In this document: in pieces, positions 16,015 to 23,761 of the stretch
How the letters are laid out: every line of letters begins with the position of its first letter
How positions within the stretch are numbered: the stretch's first letter is position 1
Assembly: GCA_030529825.1 (NCBI GenBank)
Contig: JAUMWD010000011.1
Location: forward strand, 1 to 47,256
Origin: Bacillota bacterium
GTDB lineage: Bacteria; Bacillota; Clostridia; Oscillospirales; Oscillospiraceae
DNA length: 47,256 bases
Direction of reading: 5' to 3'
Made by a program: the position numbers and the translations under genes
Notes under the pieces: generated by a model
Told to the model about the DNA's origin: nothing
Databases searched by the model: none
Seen by the model: the letters and a program-made list of their open reading frames with translations, nothing else

Positions 16015-16086
16015 TGGTATGCCTAGATGTAATAGGCCAATTGTTCGGTAAAACCGCCGAACCACATTTTTAGACAGGAGCGTTAT

Positions 16087-16923
16087 ATGAGCAAGAAATT
16101 CAAATTCAATTTAATACTCGTATTCGTTGTCTGTTTGCTGTGCGCCTTATGCTGCGGCTCTGCGCTTGCAGATGAGGCGGAAGAATCCGGTTATCCCGAG
16201 GCACCCGTATATGTTGACGGAATGCTTTCATGCCGCGGATATGTTATTAACGGAGATGTTTATGTTTCTCTGGAGTCCGTGTGCGGAATTCTCGGGCATG
16301 ACGCCAAAACTGATTATGATACAGATACAAATAATCTTACCGTCAGTGTTGCAGGTATTGATATTACCGTCGGTGCAGGAGATAATTATATGTGTGCCAA
16401 CGGACGATACTTGTATCTCTCCAGCGGTTATTACGAGATTAACGGCTCTGCCGTGTTCCCGGTTGATGCAGTTGCAAAAATCTTCAGCTTAAGCATCAGC
16501 AGGAACGAAGAAAACGGCGGCGTTGATTTCGGCACGGCAAACGAAGCAATCCTTATGAGTGGCGACGAGTTCTATAATGAGGACGATTTGTACTGGATGT
16601 CCAGGATTATCACCTGGGAATCCGGCAATCAGCCCGTTGCAGGACAGATTGCAGTCGGCAATGTGGTGCTTAACCGCGTTGACAGTGAGCGTTTCCCCAA
16701 CAGCATCAAGGAAGTTATTTTCCAGACAGGTCAGTTTTCCCCTGCAATGAACGGAGTAATTTACGGTGATCCCTATGAAATCAGCGTTGTATGCGCAAAG
16801 CTGGCACTTGAGGGCTACAACACCGTTGGTGATGCATTGTTCTTCCAGGTGGGACGCTACGGTGCTGTGGCGGATATAGCTACATATGTCTGCACCATAG
16901 GCGGACACAATTTCTTCAAGTGA
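16087..16923 (+). CDS. Cell-wall hydrolase, SleB/CwlJ-type (Hydrolase_2)
   Basis: Secreted lytic enzyme of 278 residues. A signal peptide ends near SALA-D. Residues ~38-150 resemble a copper-amine-oxidase-like N-terminal domain (VYVDGMLSCRGYVINGDVYVSLES..., INGSAVFPVDAVAKIF), a common ligand-binding module in clostridial surface proteins. The C-terminal ~110 residues form the SleB-type domain: YWMSRIITWESGN with the likely catalytic Glu E178, AVGNVVLNRVDSERFPNSIKEVIFQTGQFSP, and a conserved final IGGHNFF. Family members cleave spore cortex or vegetative peptidoglycan; which applies here cannot be told. AGGAG precedes the ATG by six bases. Confidence 0.92.
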   Translation: MSKKFKFNLILVFVVCLLCALCCGSALADEAEESGYPEAPVYVDGMLSCRGYVINGDVYVSLESVCGILGHDAKTDYDTDTNNLTVSVAGIDITVGAGDNYMCANGRYLYLSSGYYEINGSAVFPVDAVAKIFSLSISRNEENGGVDFGTANEAILMSGDEFYNEDDLYWMSRIITWESGNQPVAGQIAVGNVVLNRVDSERFPNSIKEVIFQTGQFSPAMNGVIYGDPYEISVVCAKLALEGYNTVGDALFFQVGRYGAVADIATYVCTIGGHNFFK

Positions 16924-16950
16924 TTGATTAAAGGAAAATGATATGTTAAA

Positions 16951-16979
16951 ATGAGTTGCGTCAATTCGCAACTCATTTT
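16951..16979 (+). terminator. Terminator of the SleB-like gene
   Basis: A perfect 10-bp stem ATGAGTTGCG / CGCAACTCAT is followed by seven T. It ends six bases before the GGTGAT ribosome-binding site of rsmG. Confidence 0.9.
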
Positions 16980-16994
16980 TTTACGGTGATATAT

Positions 16995-17696
16995 ATGAAG
17001 AACATTCTGCTGCAGGGATTTGAGGAGCTCGGTATTTCGGCTCCGGAAACAGCCTGCGATGCTCTGAAAACCTATTTTGAATGTCTGGAAGAGAAAAATA
17101 AGGTCATGAACCTCACTGCTATAAGCGGAGAGGAGGATGTGGCAAGGCTTCATTTTCTTGATTGTGCCGCTATGCTAAAGAGTGTTGACTTGGAGGGCAA
17201 GCGTGTGATTGATGTTGGTACCGGAGCAGGCTTTCCGGGTATGGTGCTGAAAATTCTTGTGCCATCAGCTGAATTTACACTGCTTGACTCCCTTAATAAA
17301 CGCATTGACTTTCTCGCTCGGGTATCCGAAAAGCTGGAGCTTGAGGGCATTGACTGCGTCCACGCCAGAGCAGAGGAAGCAGCGGCGGAAATGGGCGGAA
17401 CCTTTGATGTGGCCACAAGCCGTGCCGTGGCACGCTTAAATGTACTTTGTGAGCTGTGTCTGCCCTTTTTGAAGGTTGGCGGTGTGTTTGCCGCCATGAA
17501 GGGCCCTGATTGCGCAGAGGAGCTTAAAGAAGCGGAAAACGCAATTAAGATACTCGGAGGCAGGGTAAAGGAAACGGTCAGCTACACCATTCCCGGCACA
17601 GACATAAGCCACAGCATCGTGCTGATTGAGAAGATCAAGCCCACGCACCCGAAATATCCCCGAAAGTGGGCGCAGATAAAAAAGCAGCCCCTTTAA
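16995..17696 (+). CDS. rsmG: 16S rRNA (guanine-527-N7)-methyltransferase
   Basis: SAM-dependent enzyme that methylates N7 of G527 in 16S rRNA; its loss gives low-level streptomycin resistance in other bacteria. 233 residues, as in Bacillus. Visible motifs: NLTAI, HFLDCAA, the SAM loop VIDVGTGAGFPGMVLKI, LLDSLNKRIDFL and SRAVARLNVLCELCLPFLK. The frame is open from a TTG at 16956, but that codon lies in the preceding terminator stem; ATG 16995 has GGTGAT four bases upstream and is chosen. It is not next to mnmG/mnmE here, unlike in many bacteria. Confidence 0.96.
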   Translation: MKNILLQGFEELGISAPETACDALKTYFECLEEKNKVMNLTAISGEEDVARLHFLDCAAMLKSVDLEGKRVIDVGTGAGFPGMVLKILVPSAEFTLLDSLNKRIDFLARVSEKLELEGIDCVHARAEEAAAEMGGTFDVATSRAVARLNVLCELCLPFLKVGGVFAAMKGPDCAEELKEAENAIKILGGRVKETVSYTIPGTDISHSIVLIEKIKPTHPKYPRKWAQIKKQPL

Positions 17697-17712
17697 ATGA
17701 AGATTTAAATAA

Positions 17713-17749
17713 AAAACCCCGCCGAGTAAGAATTCTTCGGTGGGGTTTT
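17713..17749. terminator. Shared terminator between rsmG and the DUF1002 gene
   Basis: A 13-bp stem AAAACCCCGCCGA / TCGGTGGGGTTTT (one G-T pair), with A and T tails, lies between converging genes and fits both directions. Confidence 0.88.
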
Positions 17750-17768
17750 AATGATTTTCGGTTAGGAA

Positions 17769-18653
17769 TTATTCATCGGCTATGCCGAAAAGCCTCTGGA
17801 AGAAGCCTATTATGGCATCAATAACATCGGATATGCTGTCACCGATATTGTGGAAAAACTCCGCAACACGGCCGGAATCGCTGATTGCGTCTTTGAGATA
17901 CTGCTGTGCCTGTTCAACCTTTTCCTTGAGCTGGGTGGTATCAAGCTTTTCCATGGCGCGGCACAGCTCGATGAGCTTATCGAGCTGGCTGTCGGTTAGC
18001 TCAACATCGTACTTTGCTGCAATGCCGATTATCTCCTGACGAAGCTCCTCGTCGCTCATATCCTTTGTTTTATCAAGGATTAGCTTCAGCTCATTTACAA
18101 TTGCGGTGGAGTCTGCGCTGCCGATTTCGTCGGCGAGCTCTGCGGTGGTTGTAAGCTCCTGCGTACCCACGAGCTTTGCCGTGGCATCGAGCTTTTCGCC
18201 GGTGATGTCCTCGTATGCCTTGTAAATTCCCGTAAGTGCTGCGGTGCCGGATACGGAGAAGGGCGCCGCAAAAATGACATTTGCGTCAGAAATGCCTGCG
18301 GTGACCATGGCGTTAATGTACATATCAGAGGTACACCAGCTGATGTTTTTGACGCTGACGCTCATTCCGTCACCTTCGTCGAGAGACTCGATGAAAATGC
18401 AGGAGATGGCGCGTGTCCCGATGAGGCTGTCGCTTACAAGACCTTCAAGATACTCACGCTCGTCGGCGTTGGTTACCGTAAGCTCCTTAACATCGCCGCG
18501 GTCAATGCCGAAAATGTCATAAACCTGCTGAATTTCGGAATTGCTGAGGTCAGCACCGATAACGGCACGGCTGCTGCTTTCGGAGTCTGCAAGGGCAGCG
18601 GTGCAGCCGCAGAGCAACAAAGCTGCAAGTAAAACAGAAATGATTCTTTTCAT
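17769..18653 (-). CDS. DUF1002 family exported protein (YpuA-like)
   Basis: 294-residue exported protein of the family of Bacillus YpuA, function unknown. The N-terminus (MKRIISVLLAALLLCGC) could be a lipoprotein signal (Cys17) or a Sec signal cut after ALA. Family features: RAVIGADLSNSEIQQVY, then ISCIFIESLDEGDGMSV, MYINAMVTAGISDANVIFAAPFSVSGTAALTGIYKAYE, which is the most conserved block, and a helical C-terminus ending in a hydrophobic amphipathic stretch. ATG 18653 has AAAGGA upstream and places the signal correctly; a codon seven residues earlier lacks a good site. It is divergent from the glycine riboswitch. Confidence 0.88.
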   Translation of the reverse strand: MKRIISVLLAALLLCGCTAALADSESSSRAVIGADLSNSEIQQVYDIFGIDRGDVKELTVTNADEREYLEGLVSDSLIGTRAISCIFIESLDEGDGMSVSVKNISWCTSDMYINAMVTAGISDANVIFAAPFSVSGTAALTGIYKAYEDITGEKLDATAKLVGTQELTTTAELADEIGSADSTAIVNELKLILDKTKDMSDEELRQEIIGIAAKYDVELTDSQLDKLIELCRAMEKLDTTQLKEKVEQAQQYLKDAISDSGRVAEFFHNIGDSISDVIDAIIGFFQRLFGIADE

Positions 18654-18778
18654 AATTGAAAAATCCTTTCTCAATATGCTTTTTTGGAATGCCTATTGTA
18701 GTATATTATTATCATCAATTCGTTAACTACTTGTGAATTATATTCAAGATTATCAATTTTTTAACTTTTAAATATCTA

Positions 18779-18807
18779 TTGACATTGTCAAATTACCGTG
18801 ATAAACT
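18779..18807 (+). promoter_or_regulatory. Promoter of the glycine riboswitch transcript
   Basis: TTGACA (18779-18784), 17-base spacer, TAAACT (18802-18807). Transcription would start near 18814. Confidence 0.8.
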
Positions 18808-18822
18808 CTCAACATAATTCTT

Positions 18823-18945
18823 ATGAAGCCCCAAGAATCTTCGGAAACTGGGGGTGGAGGAAGCTCTGGAGAATCCCGTAAGGGTGCCGAAGGTGTAAGG
18901 CGATAAGCCGAATCTCTCAGGCAAAAGGACAGAGGAAAGCATTTT
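18823..18945 (+). ncRNA. Glycine riboswitch, single aptamer
   Basis: The conserved glycine-aptamer segments are visible in order: GCTCTGGAGAA (from 18863), GGTGCCGAAGG (18883-18893), and CTCTCAGGCAAAAGGACAGA (18914-18933). Only one full aptamer fits between the predicted transcription start and the gene. Upstream of it, CCCCA...TGGGGG (about 18829-18854) forms a hairpin at the place where a degenerate 'ghost' aptamer is expected in singlet glycine riboswitches. Followed by a terminator and then an AGCS-family amino-acid symporter, it should regulate glycine/alanine transport by transcription attenuation. Boundaries are approximate. Confidence 0.93.
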
Positions 18946-18973
18946 CATATATGTTTTCTTTTTAAACTCCGGA

Positions 18974-19006
18974 GCTGCTGAATTTTTCAGCAGCATTTTT
19001 TATTTT
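18974..19006 (+). terminator. Expression-platform terminator of the glycine riboswitch
   Basis: A 9-bp stem GCTGCTGAA / TTCAGCAGC with loop TTT is followed by TTTTTTATTTTT, ending just before the GGAGG of the symporter gene. Confidence 0.88.
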
Positions 19007-19020
19007 TGGAGGAAACAAAA

Positions 19021-20436
19021 ATGGAAGCAGCATTGCTCAAAATCGTACAGACCGTAAATATGTATCTGTCAGACTACATTCTGATTATCATGCTCATCGG
19101 CTGCGGACTTTTCTTCTCAATCAAGACAAAGTTCGTTCAGGTCCGTTGCTTCAAAGAGGGCTGGAACTCCGTCTTCGGAAACATCAAGCTCAAGGGAGAG
19201 AAGCAGAACGGCGGTATGAGCTCGTTCCAGGCACTGACCACCGCAATCGCCGCACAGGTCGGTACCGGTAACATTGTCGGCGCCTGCGGCGCAATCCTCA
19301 TCGGCGGCCCCGGCGCTATTTTCTGGATGTGGGTTATTGCCTTCTTCGGAATGGCAACCATATACGCCGAGGCAGTTTTGGCACAGGAAACCCGCAAGGT
19401 AAACGCTGACGGCACCGTAGCCGGCGGCCCTGTTTACTACATTATGCACGCATTCAAGGGCGGCTTCGGCAAGTTCCTAGCAGGCTTCTTCGCAATTGCA
19501 ACCGTTCTGGCACTGGGCTTCATGGGCGCAATGGTACAGTCCAACTCCATTGGCGAGTCCATGAATACCGCATTTAATATCCCCACATGGGTAATCGGTG
19601 CTATTGTCGCCGCACTTTCCGCAATCGTATTCATCGGCGGCGTTCAGCGTCTTGCATCCGTAACCGAGAAAATCGTTCCTCTCATGGCAACCTTCTACAT
19701 CCTCGGCGGACTGATTGTTCTCATCTGCAGAATCAAGTTCATCCCCGAAACCTTTGCTCTCATCTTCAAGTATGCCTTTAATCCCACCGCTATGATTGGC
19801 GGCAGCATCGGCTTTGCTATCAAGCAGGCAATTTCCCAGGGCGCAAAGCGCGGCCTGTTCTCCAATGAGGCCGGTATGGGCTCCACTCCTCACGCACATG
19901 CACAGGCAAAGGTCAAGAATCCTCACGAGCAGGGTGTTGTGGCAATGATGGGTGTTTTCATTGATACCTTCATCGTTCTCACCATGACCGCACTTGTTGT
20001 CATTTCCACCCTCTATGTCGGTGACGGCGTTCTGGCAAAAGGCGTTGCGGCTGGCGTACCCGAAGGCGTTGCAAAGACCAACATGGCACAGCTTGCCTTC
20101 GGAAGCGTATTTGGTGAAGGCATCGGCTCCGGCTTCGTCGCAATCTGCCTGCTGTTCTTCGCGTTTTCTACCATCATTGGCTGGAACTTCTTCGGCCGTA
20201 TCAATGTTGAATACATCTTCGGCAAGAAGGCTGTTCTGCCTTACTCAATAATCGCAATCGTATTTGTATTCCTCGGCTCCATCCTCTCCAACGACTTGGT
20301 TTGGGAGCTCACCGATATGTTCAACCAGCTTATGGTTATTCCTAACGTTATGGCATTGCTGGCTCTTACCGGTATTGTAACGGCCTCCGTTAAGAATGCA
20401 GGAAAATCCAAGGACGGCAGACTGGAAACCAAGTAA
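19021..20436 (+). CDS. Sodium:alanine/glycine symporter (AGCS family)
   Basis: Multi-pass membrane symporter importing alanine or glycine with Na+. 471 residues with about eleven hydrophobic segments. The AGCS signature is visible early: TAIAAQVGTGNIVGACGAILIGGPGAIFWMW split over residues ~70-105, then EAVLAQETRKV, AISQGAKRGLFSNEAGMGSTPHAHA and a C-terminal segment with FNQLMVIPNVMALL. GGAGG 19008-19012 fits ATG 19021; a TTG at 19006 in the same frame is not used. The leader carries a glycine riboswitch, so glycine is likely a substrate. Confidence 0.96.
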   Translation: MEAALLKIVQTVNMYLSDYILIIMLIGCGLFFSIKTKFVQVRCFKEGWNSVFGNIKLKGEKQNGGMSSFQALTTAIAAQVGTGNIVGACGAILIGGPGAIFWMWVIAFFGMATIYAEAVLAQETRKVNADGTVAGGPVYYIMHAFKGGFGKFLAGFFAIATVLALGFMGAMVQSNSIGESMNTAFNIPTWVIGAIVAALSAIVFIGGVQRLASVTEKIVPLMATFYILGGLIVLICRIKFIPETFALIFKYAFNPTAMIGGSIGFAIKQAISQGAKRGLFSNEAGMGSTPHAHAQAKVKNPHEQGVVAMMGVFIDTFIVLTMTALVVISTLYVGDGVLAKGVAAGVPEGVAKTNMAQLAFGSVFGEGIGSGFVAICLLFFAFSTIIGWNFFGRINVEYIFGKKAVLPYSIIAIVFVFLGSILSNDLVWELTDMFNQLMVIPNVMALLALTGIVTASVKNAGKSKDGRLETK

Positions 20437-20446
20437 AAAGTGAAAT

Positions 20447-20478
20447 AAAAAGCACCGTCTGATGACGGTGCTTTTTTA
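20447..20478. terminator. Terminator after the AGCS symporter, facing azlD
   Basis: AAAAAGCACCGTC / GACGGTGCTTTTT, loop TGAT, then T-rich. It lies between converging genes and has A/T tails on both sides. Confidence 0.9.
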
Positions 20479-20486
20479 TTTTGCTT

Positions 20487-20819
20487 TTAGATAAATACCA
20501 TTTGTACAAGTACCATGTAGCAGGCGGTGCCGCCGAAGATGCTGAGGAGTGTGTTGCTTTTCCACAGGTGGAGCAGAACGGTTACGCCGCAGGCTATGAG
20601 ATATGGAGCCCAGCCGCCCGTGGCGGTGAAGCTGATTCCCTTTATGCAGTAAATAATGAGCGTTGCCATGATTGCCATGGGCAATACCTTGCCGAGGAAT
20701 TTTATTACCGGGGGAACTTCCTTTCCGCGGAATATGAGGAAGGGGAGCGCTCGCTCAAAAAGAGTGCAGCTAAAGCAGATTGCGATAATGATAAGAGAAC
20801 GGGTGAGATCAATTTCCAT
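20487..20819 (-). CDS. azlD: AzlD family branched-chain amino-acid export subunit
   Basis: 110-residue membrane protein with about four hydrophobic segments (SLIIIAICFSCTLFERALPFLIF, FLGKVLPMAIMATLIIYCIKGI, PYLIACGVTVLLHLW, FGGTACYMVLVQMVFI). The FERALPFL and VLPMAIMATLIIYC blocks are typical of AzlD, the small partner of AzlC in the AzlCD exporter of branched-chain amino acids and analogues. Its ATG overlaps the azlC stop codon, so the two are made together. Confidence 0.92.
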   Translation of the reverse strand: MEIDLTRSLIIIAICFSCTLFERALPFLIFRGKEVPPVIKFLGKVLPMAIMATLIIYCIKGISFTATGGWAPYLIACGVTVLLHLWKSNTLLSIFGGTACYMVLVQMVFI

Positions 20820-21514
20820 TATTCCGCCTCCTTTGCAGGTGTATCCAGACGCTTTTTAAATACAACGAGCAGGGCTACGGTGATTATAAGAGAGGGGAGA
20901 ATGAAGTTGCTTGCTCCGATAACCGCAAGACAGATGATGCTTGAGGTGAAGGCCAGCAAAGCGGGGAGCATGGTGTCGCTGCCCTTGAGCTGCTCAATAA
21001 GAATGATTATGAACAACGCGGTAAGCGCAAAATCAATGCCCGTGGTGTCGAAGGGGATTACAGAACCGATGAAGCTGCCTAAAATGGAAAGAATCATCCA
21101 ATAGAAAACAAGCAATGCCGCCGTGATGACATATGCCCATTTCTCATGCACGCCTTCGCCGAAATCATGGGAGCAATGGAGGGAGAAGTTTTCGTCGGAA
21201 AGGGAATAGATGAGAAAATACTTCCAGCCGCCGAATTCGCGGAATTTTTCGATAAAGGGTAGGCCGTAGAAGATATGCCGGCTGTTTAAAAGCAAGGCCA
21301 TAATTGCCACGGTGATGTAGGATTCGACACCCGTGAAAAAGCTCACCATGAGGAACTGGAGTGAGCCTGCGTGAATCAGCAGACTGCAGGCTCCGGTCCA
21401 TAGGAAGTTGTAGCCGGCGCTGGCCATGAGCACGCCGTAGGCAAGACCTACGGGAATCCAGCTTATGAATATAGGATAGCTGTGCTTGAGAGCATAGAGA
21501 AATGTCTTTTTCAT
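20819..21514 (-). CDS. azlC: AzlC family branched-chain amino-acid exporter
   Basis: 231-residue membrane protein, the large subunit of the AzlCD exporter. Family motifs: the start HSYPIFISWIPVGLAYGVLMASAGY, then HAGSLQFLMVSFF, LLNSRHIFYGLPFIEKFR and LSDENFSLHC. About six hydrophobic segments. A GGGAG ribosome-binding site precedes ATG. With azlD it forms a two-gene minus-strand operon. No AzlB/Lrp-type regulator is adjacent. Confidence 0.94.
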   Translation of the reverse strand: MKKTFLYALKHSYPIFISWIPVGLAYGVLMASAGYNFLWTGACSLLIHAGSLQFLMVSFFTGVESYITVAIMALLLNSRHIFYGLPFIEKFREFGGWKYFLIYSLSDENFSLHCSHDFGEGVHEKWAYVITAALLVFYWMILSILGSFIGSVIPFDTTGIDFALTALFIIILIEQLKGSDTMLPALLAFTSSIICLAVIGASNFILPSLIITVALLVVFKKRLDTPAKEAE

Positions 21515-21583
21515 GTTTGTCTCCCGGGTAAGAATATAAAAATTGTATCATAACTGAACACAGTGTCAATAAAAGTTATTTTA

Positions 21584-21612
21584 TTGACTATAATAGCGCT
21601 CATCTGTATAAT
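21584..21612 (+). promoter_or_regulatory. Promoter of crcB
   Basis: TTGACT (21584-21589), 17-base spacer, TATAAT (21607-21612), 30 bases before the start codon. Confidence 0.88.
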
Positions 21613-21642
21613 GGGGACATATTTTAAAAGGTAAGTGATAAT

Positions 21643-22008
21643 ATGCTTAACTGTGTTTTCGTGGGTATCGGCGGCTTTATAGGCTCGGTGCTGCGCTATC
21701 TTGCAGGACTTATACCCATAGAGCCCTCCAACGGCTTTCCCGTAAAAACCCTCGTTATAAATGTTCTGGGCAGCTTTGCCCTGGGACTCATTGCGGCAGC
21801 CGCGGCAAAGAATATAGCCCTTGATCCCAAGCTGGTGCTGATGCTGAAGGTGGGAGTTTGCGGCGGTTTCACTACATTTTCGACTTTTGCTTATGAGGCA
21901 CAGGGGCTTATGCAGAATGGTCATACATGGCTTGCCCTTGTCTATGTGCTGCTGAGCATAGTTTTGGGCGTTGCCGCGATATTCCTCGCGCAATCGGTGG
22001 TTCATTGA
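21643..22008 (+). CDS. crcB: Fluoride efflux protein CrcB/FluC
   Basis: Small fluoride channel that acts as an antiparallel dimer in the membrane. 121 residues with four hydrophobic segments. Signature residues: the GGFIGSVLRYL start, N in LVINVLGSFALG, and GVCGGFTTFSTFAYE, which holds the Phe and Thr/Ser of the pore. Only one copy is present here, so a homodimer is expected unless a second gene exists elsewhere. The leader between promoter and start is ~24 bases, too short for a fluoride riboswitch. The ribosome-binding site is GTGAT, three bases from ATG, similar to the GGTGAT sites of copA and rsmG. Confidence 0.95.
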   Translation: MLNCVFVGIGGFIGSVLRYLAGLIPIEPSNGFPVKTLVINVLGSFALGLIAAAAAKNIALDPKLVLMLKVGVCGGFTTFSTFAYEAQGLMQNGHTWLALVYVLLSIVLGVAAIFLAQSVVH

Positions 22009-22031
22009 AAAAGGAACACAAAAGCTCCTTG

Positions 22032-22060
22032 TTGACATTTAAACGATATTTAGGTATCAT
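22032..22060 (+). promoter_or_regulatory. Promoter of the secreted alpha/beta hydrolase
   Basis: TTGACA (22032-22037), 17-base spacer, TATCAT (22055-22060), 42 bases before the ATG. Confidence 0.85.
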
Positions 22061-22102
22061 TTGTACATAAAGCAAAAAAATAACAATATTAGGAGAAAAA
22101 TA

Positions 22103-22924
22103 ATGAAAAAGAGACTGTTAGCACTTGTCCTTGTGCTGCTTATGGCCTTTTCTGTTATGGGCGTTTCCGCATTTGCGGCACCCTCAACCCAGAGCATTGC
22201 ACCGGATACGGCTACCGTAGCGACCTACAAGGACCTTGAGAAGCTGGGCATTTCCGGCACTATAGTTGTTTACCCCAAGGCTCTTGAAACAAGCGATGCC
22301 GCATATCCCGTAATCGTGTGGGCAAACGGCACGGGCTGCATCACCTCTCTGTACTATCAGCTTTTTGAAATGTGGGCAAACTGCGGCTATGTTGTTGTTG
22401 CCGATACAAATGTCATGACTGCTGACGGCAGCTCTCTCATCAAATCCATTGACTACATCGTTGCAAAGAACGGGGATGCAAACAGCCTTTTCTATGGCAA
22501 GATTGATGTGGACGCAATCGGCGCCGCAGGTCATTCTCAAGGCGGCAGAGCAGTAGTAAATGCCTGCGCCCAGGACAGCAGAATAAAGTGCATCCTTTCC
22601 ATTGCCGGCTCCAGCTATCAGAGCGAGGCAAAGAAGGTGACCTGTCCCGCATTCTACATGGCAGGCTCCGCTGATCTCATCGTCTATGCTCCCCTGTGGG
22701 TAAAGCCCGCTTACAATGTGAGCAAGGGCCCCGCAGTCTATGCTTGCCTCAAGATGGCACCTCACACCACCTGCATGATAGTTCCCGACAAAATCGGTGC
22801 CTACGGCGCACAGTGGTTTGACCTCTTCCTGAAGGGCGAAACCGACAATCTGGCAATTTTCGTTCCCGGCGGTCAGCTTTCCCAGGACTCCAACTGGAAG
22901 GACTTTGCCTGCAAGGCAGGTTGA
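22103..22924 (+). CDS. Secreted alpha/beta hydrolase (cutinase/chlorophyllase-like)
   Basis: Exported serine hydrolase of 273 residues. A signal peptide (MKKRLLALVLVLLMAFSVMGVSAFA|A) is clear. The fold shows a nucleophile elbow G-H-S145-Q-G-G, an acid D191 (GSADLIVYA) and a base H221 (APHTTC), spaced as in the dienelactone-hydrolase/chlorophyllase/polyesterase branch. PVIVWANGTGC near residue 70 supplies the likely oxyanion region. The substrate (ester of lipid, xenobiotic or polymer) cannot be told. ATG 22103 is preferred over the frame-opening 22061 because AGGAG precedes it and it starts the signal peptide. Confidence 0.88.
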   Translation: MKKRLLALVLVLLMAFSVMGVSAFAAPSTQSIAPDTATVATYKDLEKLGISGTIVVYPKALETSDAAYPVIVWANGTGCITSLYYQLFEMWANCGYVVVADTNVMTADGSSLIKSIDYIVAKNGDANSLFYGKIDVDAIGAAGHSQGGRAVVNACAQDSRIKCILSIAGSSYQSEAKKVTCPAFYMAGSADLIVYAPLWVKPAYNVSKGPAVYACLKMAPHTTCMIVPDKIGAYGAQWFDLFLKGETDNLAIFVPGGQLSQDSNWKDFACKAG

Positions 22925-22933
22925 TTTGAAAAC

Positions 22934-22968
22934 AAAAAATCCACGGTCATGTGACCGTGGATTTTTTT
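22934..22968. terminator. Terminator between the hydrolase and the DUF1508 gene
   Basis: AAATCCACGGTCA / TGACCGTGGATTT is a 13-bp stem with A and T runs on its two sides; it serves converging genes. Confidence 0.9.
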
Positions 22969-22980
22969 GTTTAGTAGAGA

Positions 22981-23349
22981 TTATTCCTTTACGATTTCAG
23001 CCTCGGGAGCATTCTTTACGATGCTTGCGATGCCGTTGAGGCAGCCGGCCTTTGCCTTATAGCCTTCGCCGACAGCAATGATCTGACCGTTAGATGCCTT
23101 CAGGCGGAAGCGGAATTCGCCTGCCTTGTCGGTGTAAACCTCAAACTTGGGGTGCTTCTGAACCTCGAAGTTTGCAACGGTCTGGTCCTCGATTGCGGCA
23201 ATGGGAGCATTCTTCTTAACGCTCTCGATTCCGTTCATGCAAGCGGCCTCGGTGGTGTAAACTTCGGAAGTGGCGATAATCTCGCCGTTGCCTGCCTTCA
23301 GGTTGAACTTGATGCCGGTTTTGACTTCCTTAACTACGAATTTGCCCAT
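22981..23349 (-). CDS. DUF1508 (YegP-like) double-repeat protein
   Basis: 122-residue protein made of two DUF1508 repeats: FVVKEVKTGIKFNLKAGNGE ... CMNGIESVKKNAP, and FEVYTDKAGEFRFRLKASNGQ ... CLNGIASIVKNAP. The family (E. coli YegP) is widespread; its function is unsettled. The second repeat is better conserved, with the F-R-F-R-L-K-A-S-N-G-Q core. ATG 23349 is chosen because GAGGT precedes it; an ATG at 23403 would add a poorly fitting leader. It is the second gene after ireB on this strand, about 80 bases away. Confidence 0.92.
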   Translation of the reverse strand: MGKFVVKEVKTGIKFNLKAGNGEIIATSEVYTTEAACMNGIESVKKNAPIAAIEDQTVANFEVQKHPKFEVYTDKAGEFRFRLKASNGQIIAVGEGYKAKAGCLNGIASIVKNAPEAEIVKE

Positions 23350-23427
23350 GATTATACCTCCATAATAATTTTTCTCTAATATGAAAAAACGGCAAACCTG
23401 CATTTGGACGCTGATTTGCCGTTACAT

Positions 23428-23676
23428 TCAATCCTCTTTGCCGAGGTAGCTCACGAGAAGCTCATGCATGAGCTCGTCGCGGTCAATGCGGCAGATAAGA
23501 CTGCGGGCATTGTTGTAATTGGTAATATAGGTGGGGTCCTCGGAGAGAATGTAGCCCACCAACTGATTAACGGGGTTGTAGCCCTTTACCTTAAGAGAGT
23601 TATACACGGATGACAGTATTTCTCTCATTTCGGTTTTGCTGTCTATAGCGGCAAATTTCCTGGTGATGTCTTCCAT
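23428..23676 (-). CDS. ireB: IreB family regulatory phosphoprotein (UPF0297)
   Basis: 82-residue protein of the UPF0297/DUF965 family. In Enterococcus, IreB is phosphorylated by the PASTA kinase IreK and lowers cephalosporin resistance. The family core is clear: EILSSVYNSLKVKGYNPVNQLVGYILSEDPTYI, then NYNNARSLICRIDRDELMHELL. Thr5 sits in the N-terminal region where the enterococcal protein is phosphorylated. AGGAGGG precedes the ATG. In most Firmicutes ireB is followed by ruvX (yqgF) and a DUF1292 gene; neither is here. Confidence 0.93.
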   Translation of the reverse strand: MEDITRKFAAIDSKTEMREILSSVYNSLKVKGYNPVNQLVGYILSEDPTYITNYNNARSLICRIDRDELMHELLVSYLGKED

Positions 23677-23714
23677 TGTAAAAATCCCTCCTGTCAGATT
23701 TTTTGCCTGATGCT

Positions 23715-23743
23715 ATTATAACCACTTTATTTCAAAATGTAAA
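23715..23743 (-). promoter_or_regulatory. Promoter of ireB
   Basis: On the minus strand TTTACA (23743-23738), 17-base spacer, TATAAT (23720-23715), 38 bases before the ATG. Confidence 0.82.
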
Positions 23744-23761
23744 GTATATAAAACGGGAATT

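Larger units (their letters stand above)
15718..16086 (+). other. AT-rich intergenic region with terminator and promoter
   Basis: 369 bases without an ORF. It holds a terminator at 15893-15926 and a promoter at 15985-16014. ATTGTGCAAT occurs twice (15835-15844 and 15968-15977). TTCGACAA at 15956-15963 reads TTGTCGAA on the other strand, a match to the Spo0A box core, about 25 bases upstream of the -35. The ~175 bases between the TSCPD stop and the terminator may be 3' UTR or a small RNA; I found no clear separate promoter for one. Confidence 0.5.
18654..19020 (+). other. Leader region of the AGCS symporter (divergent intergenic)
   Basis: 367 bases between the leftward DUF1002 gene and the rightward symporter. 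It contains the promoter (18779-18807), the glycine riboswitch (about 18823-18945) and its terminator (18974-19006). 18654-18778 is very AT-rich and presumably holds the leftward promoter, which I could not define. Confidence 0.8.

Noticed and set aside
21613-21642. Fluoride riboswitch before crcB
   Set aside because: The promoter is only 30 bases from the start codon, leaving no room for the aptamer, and its conserved segments are absent.
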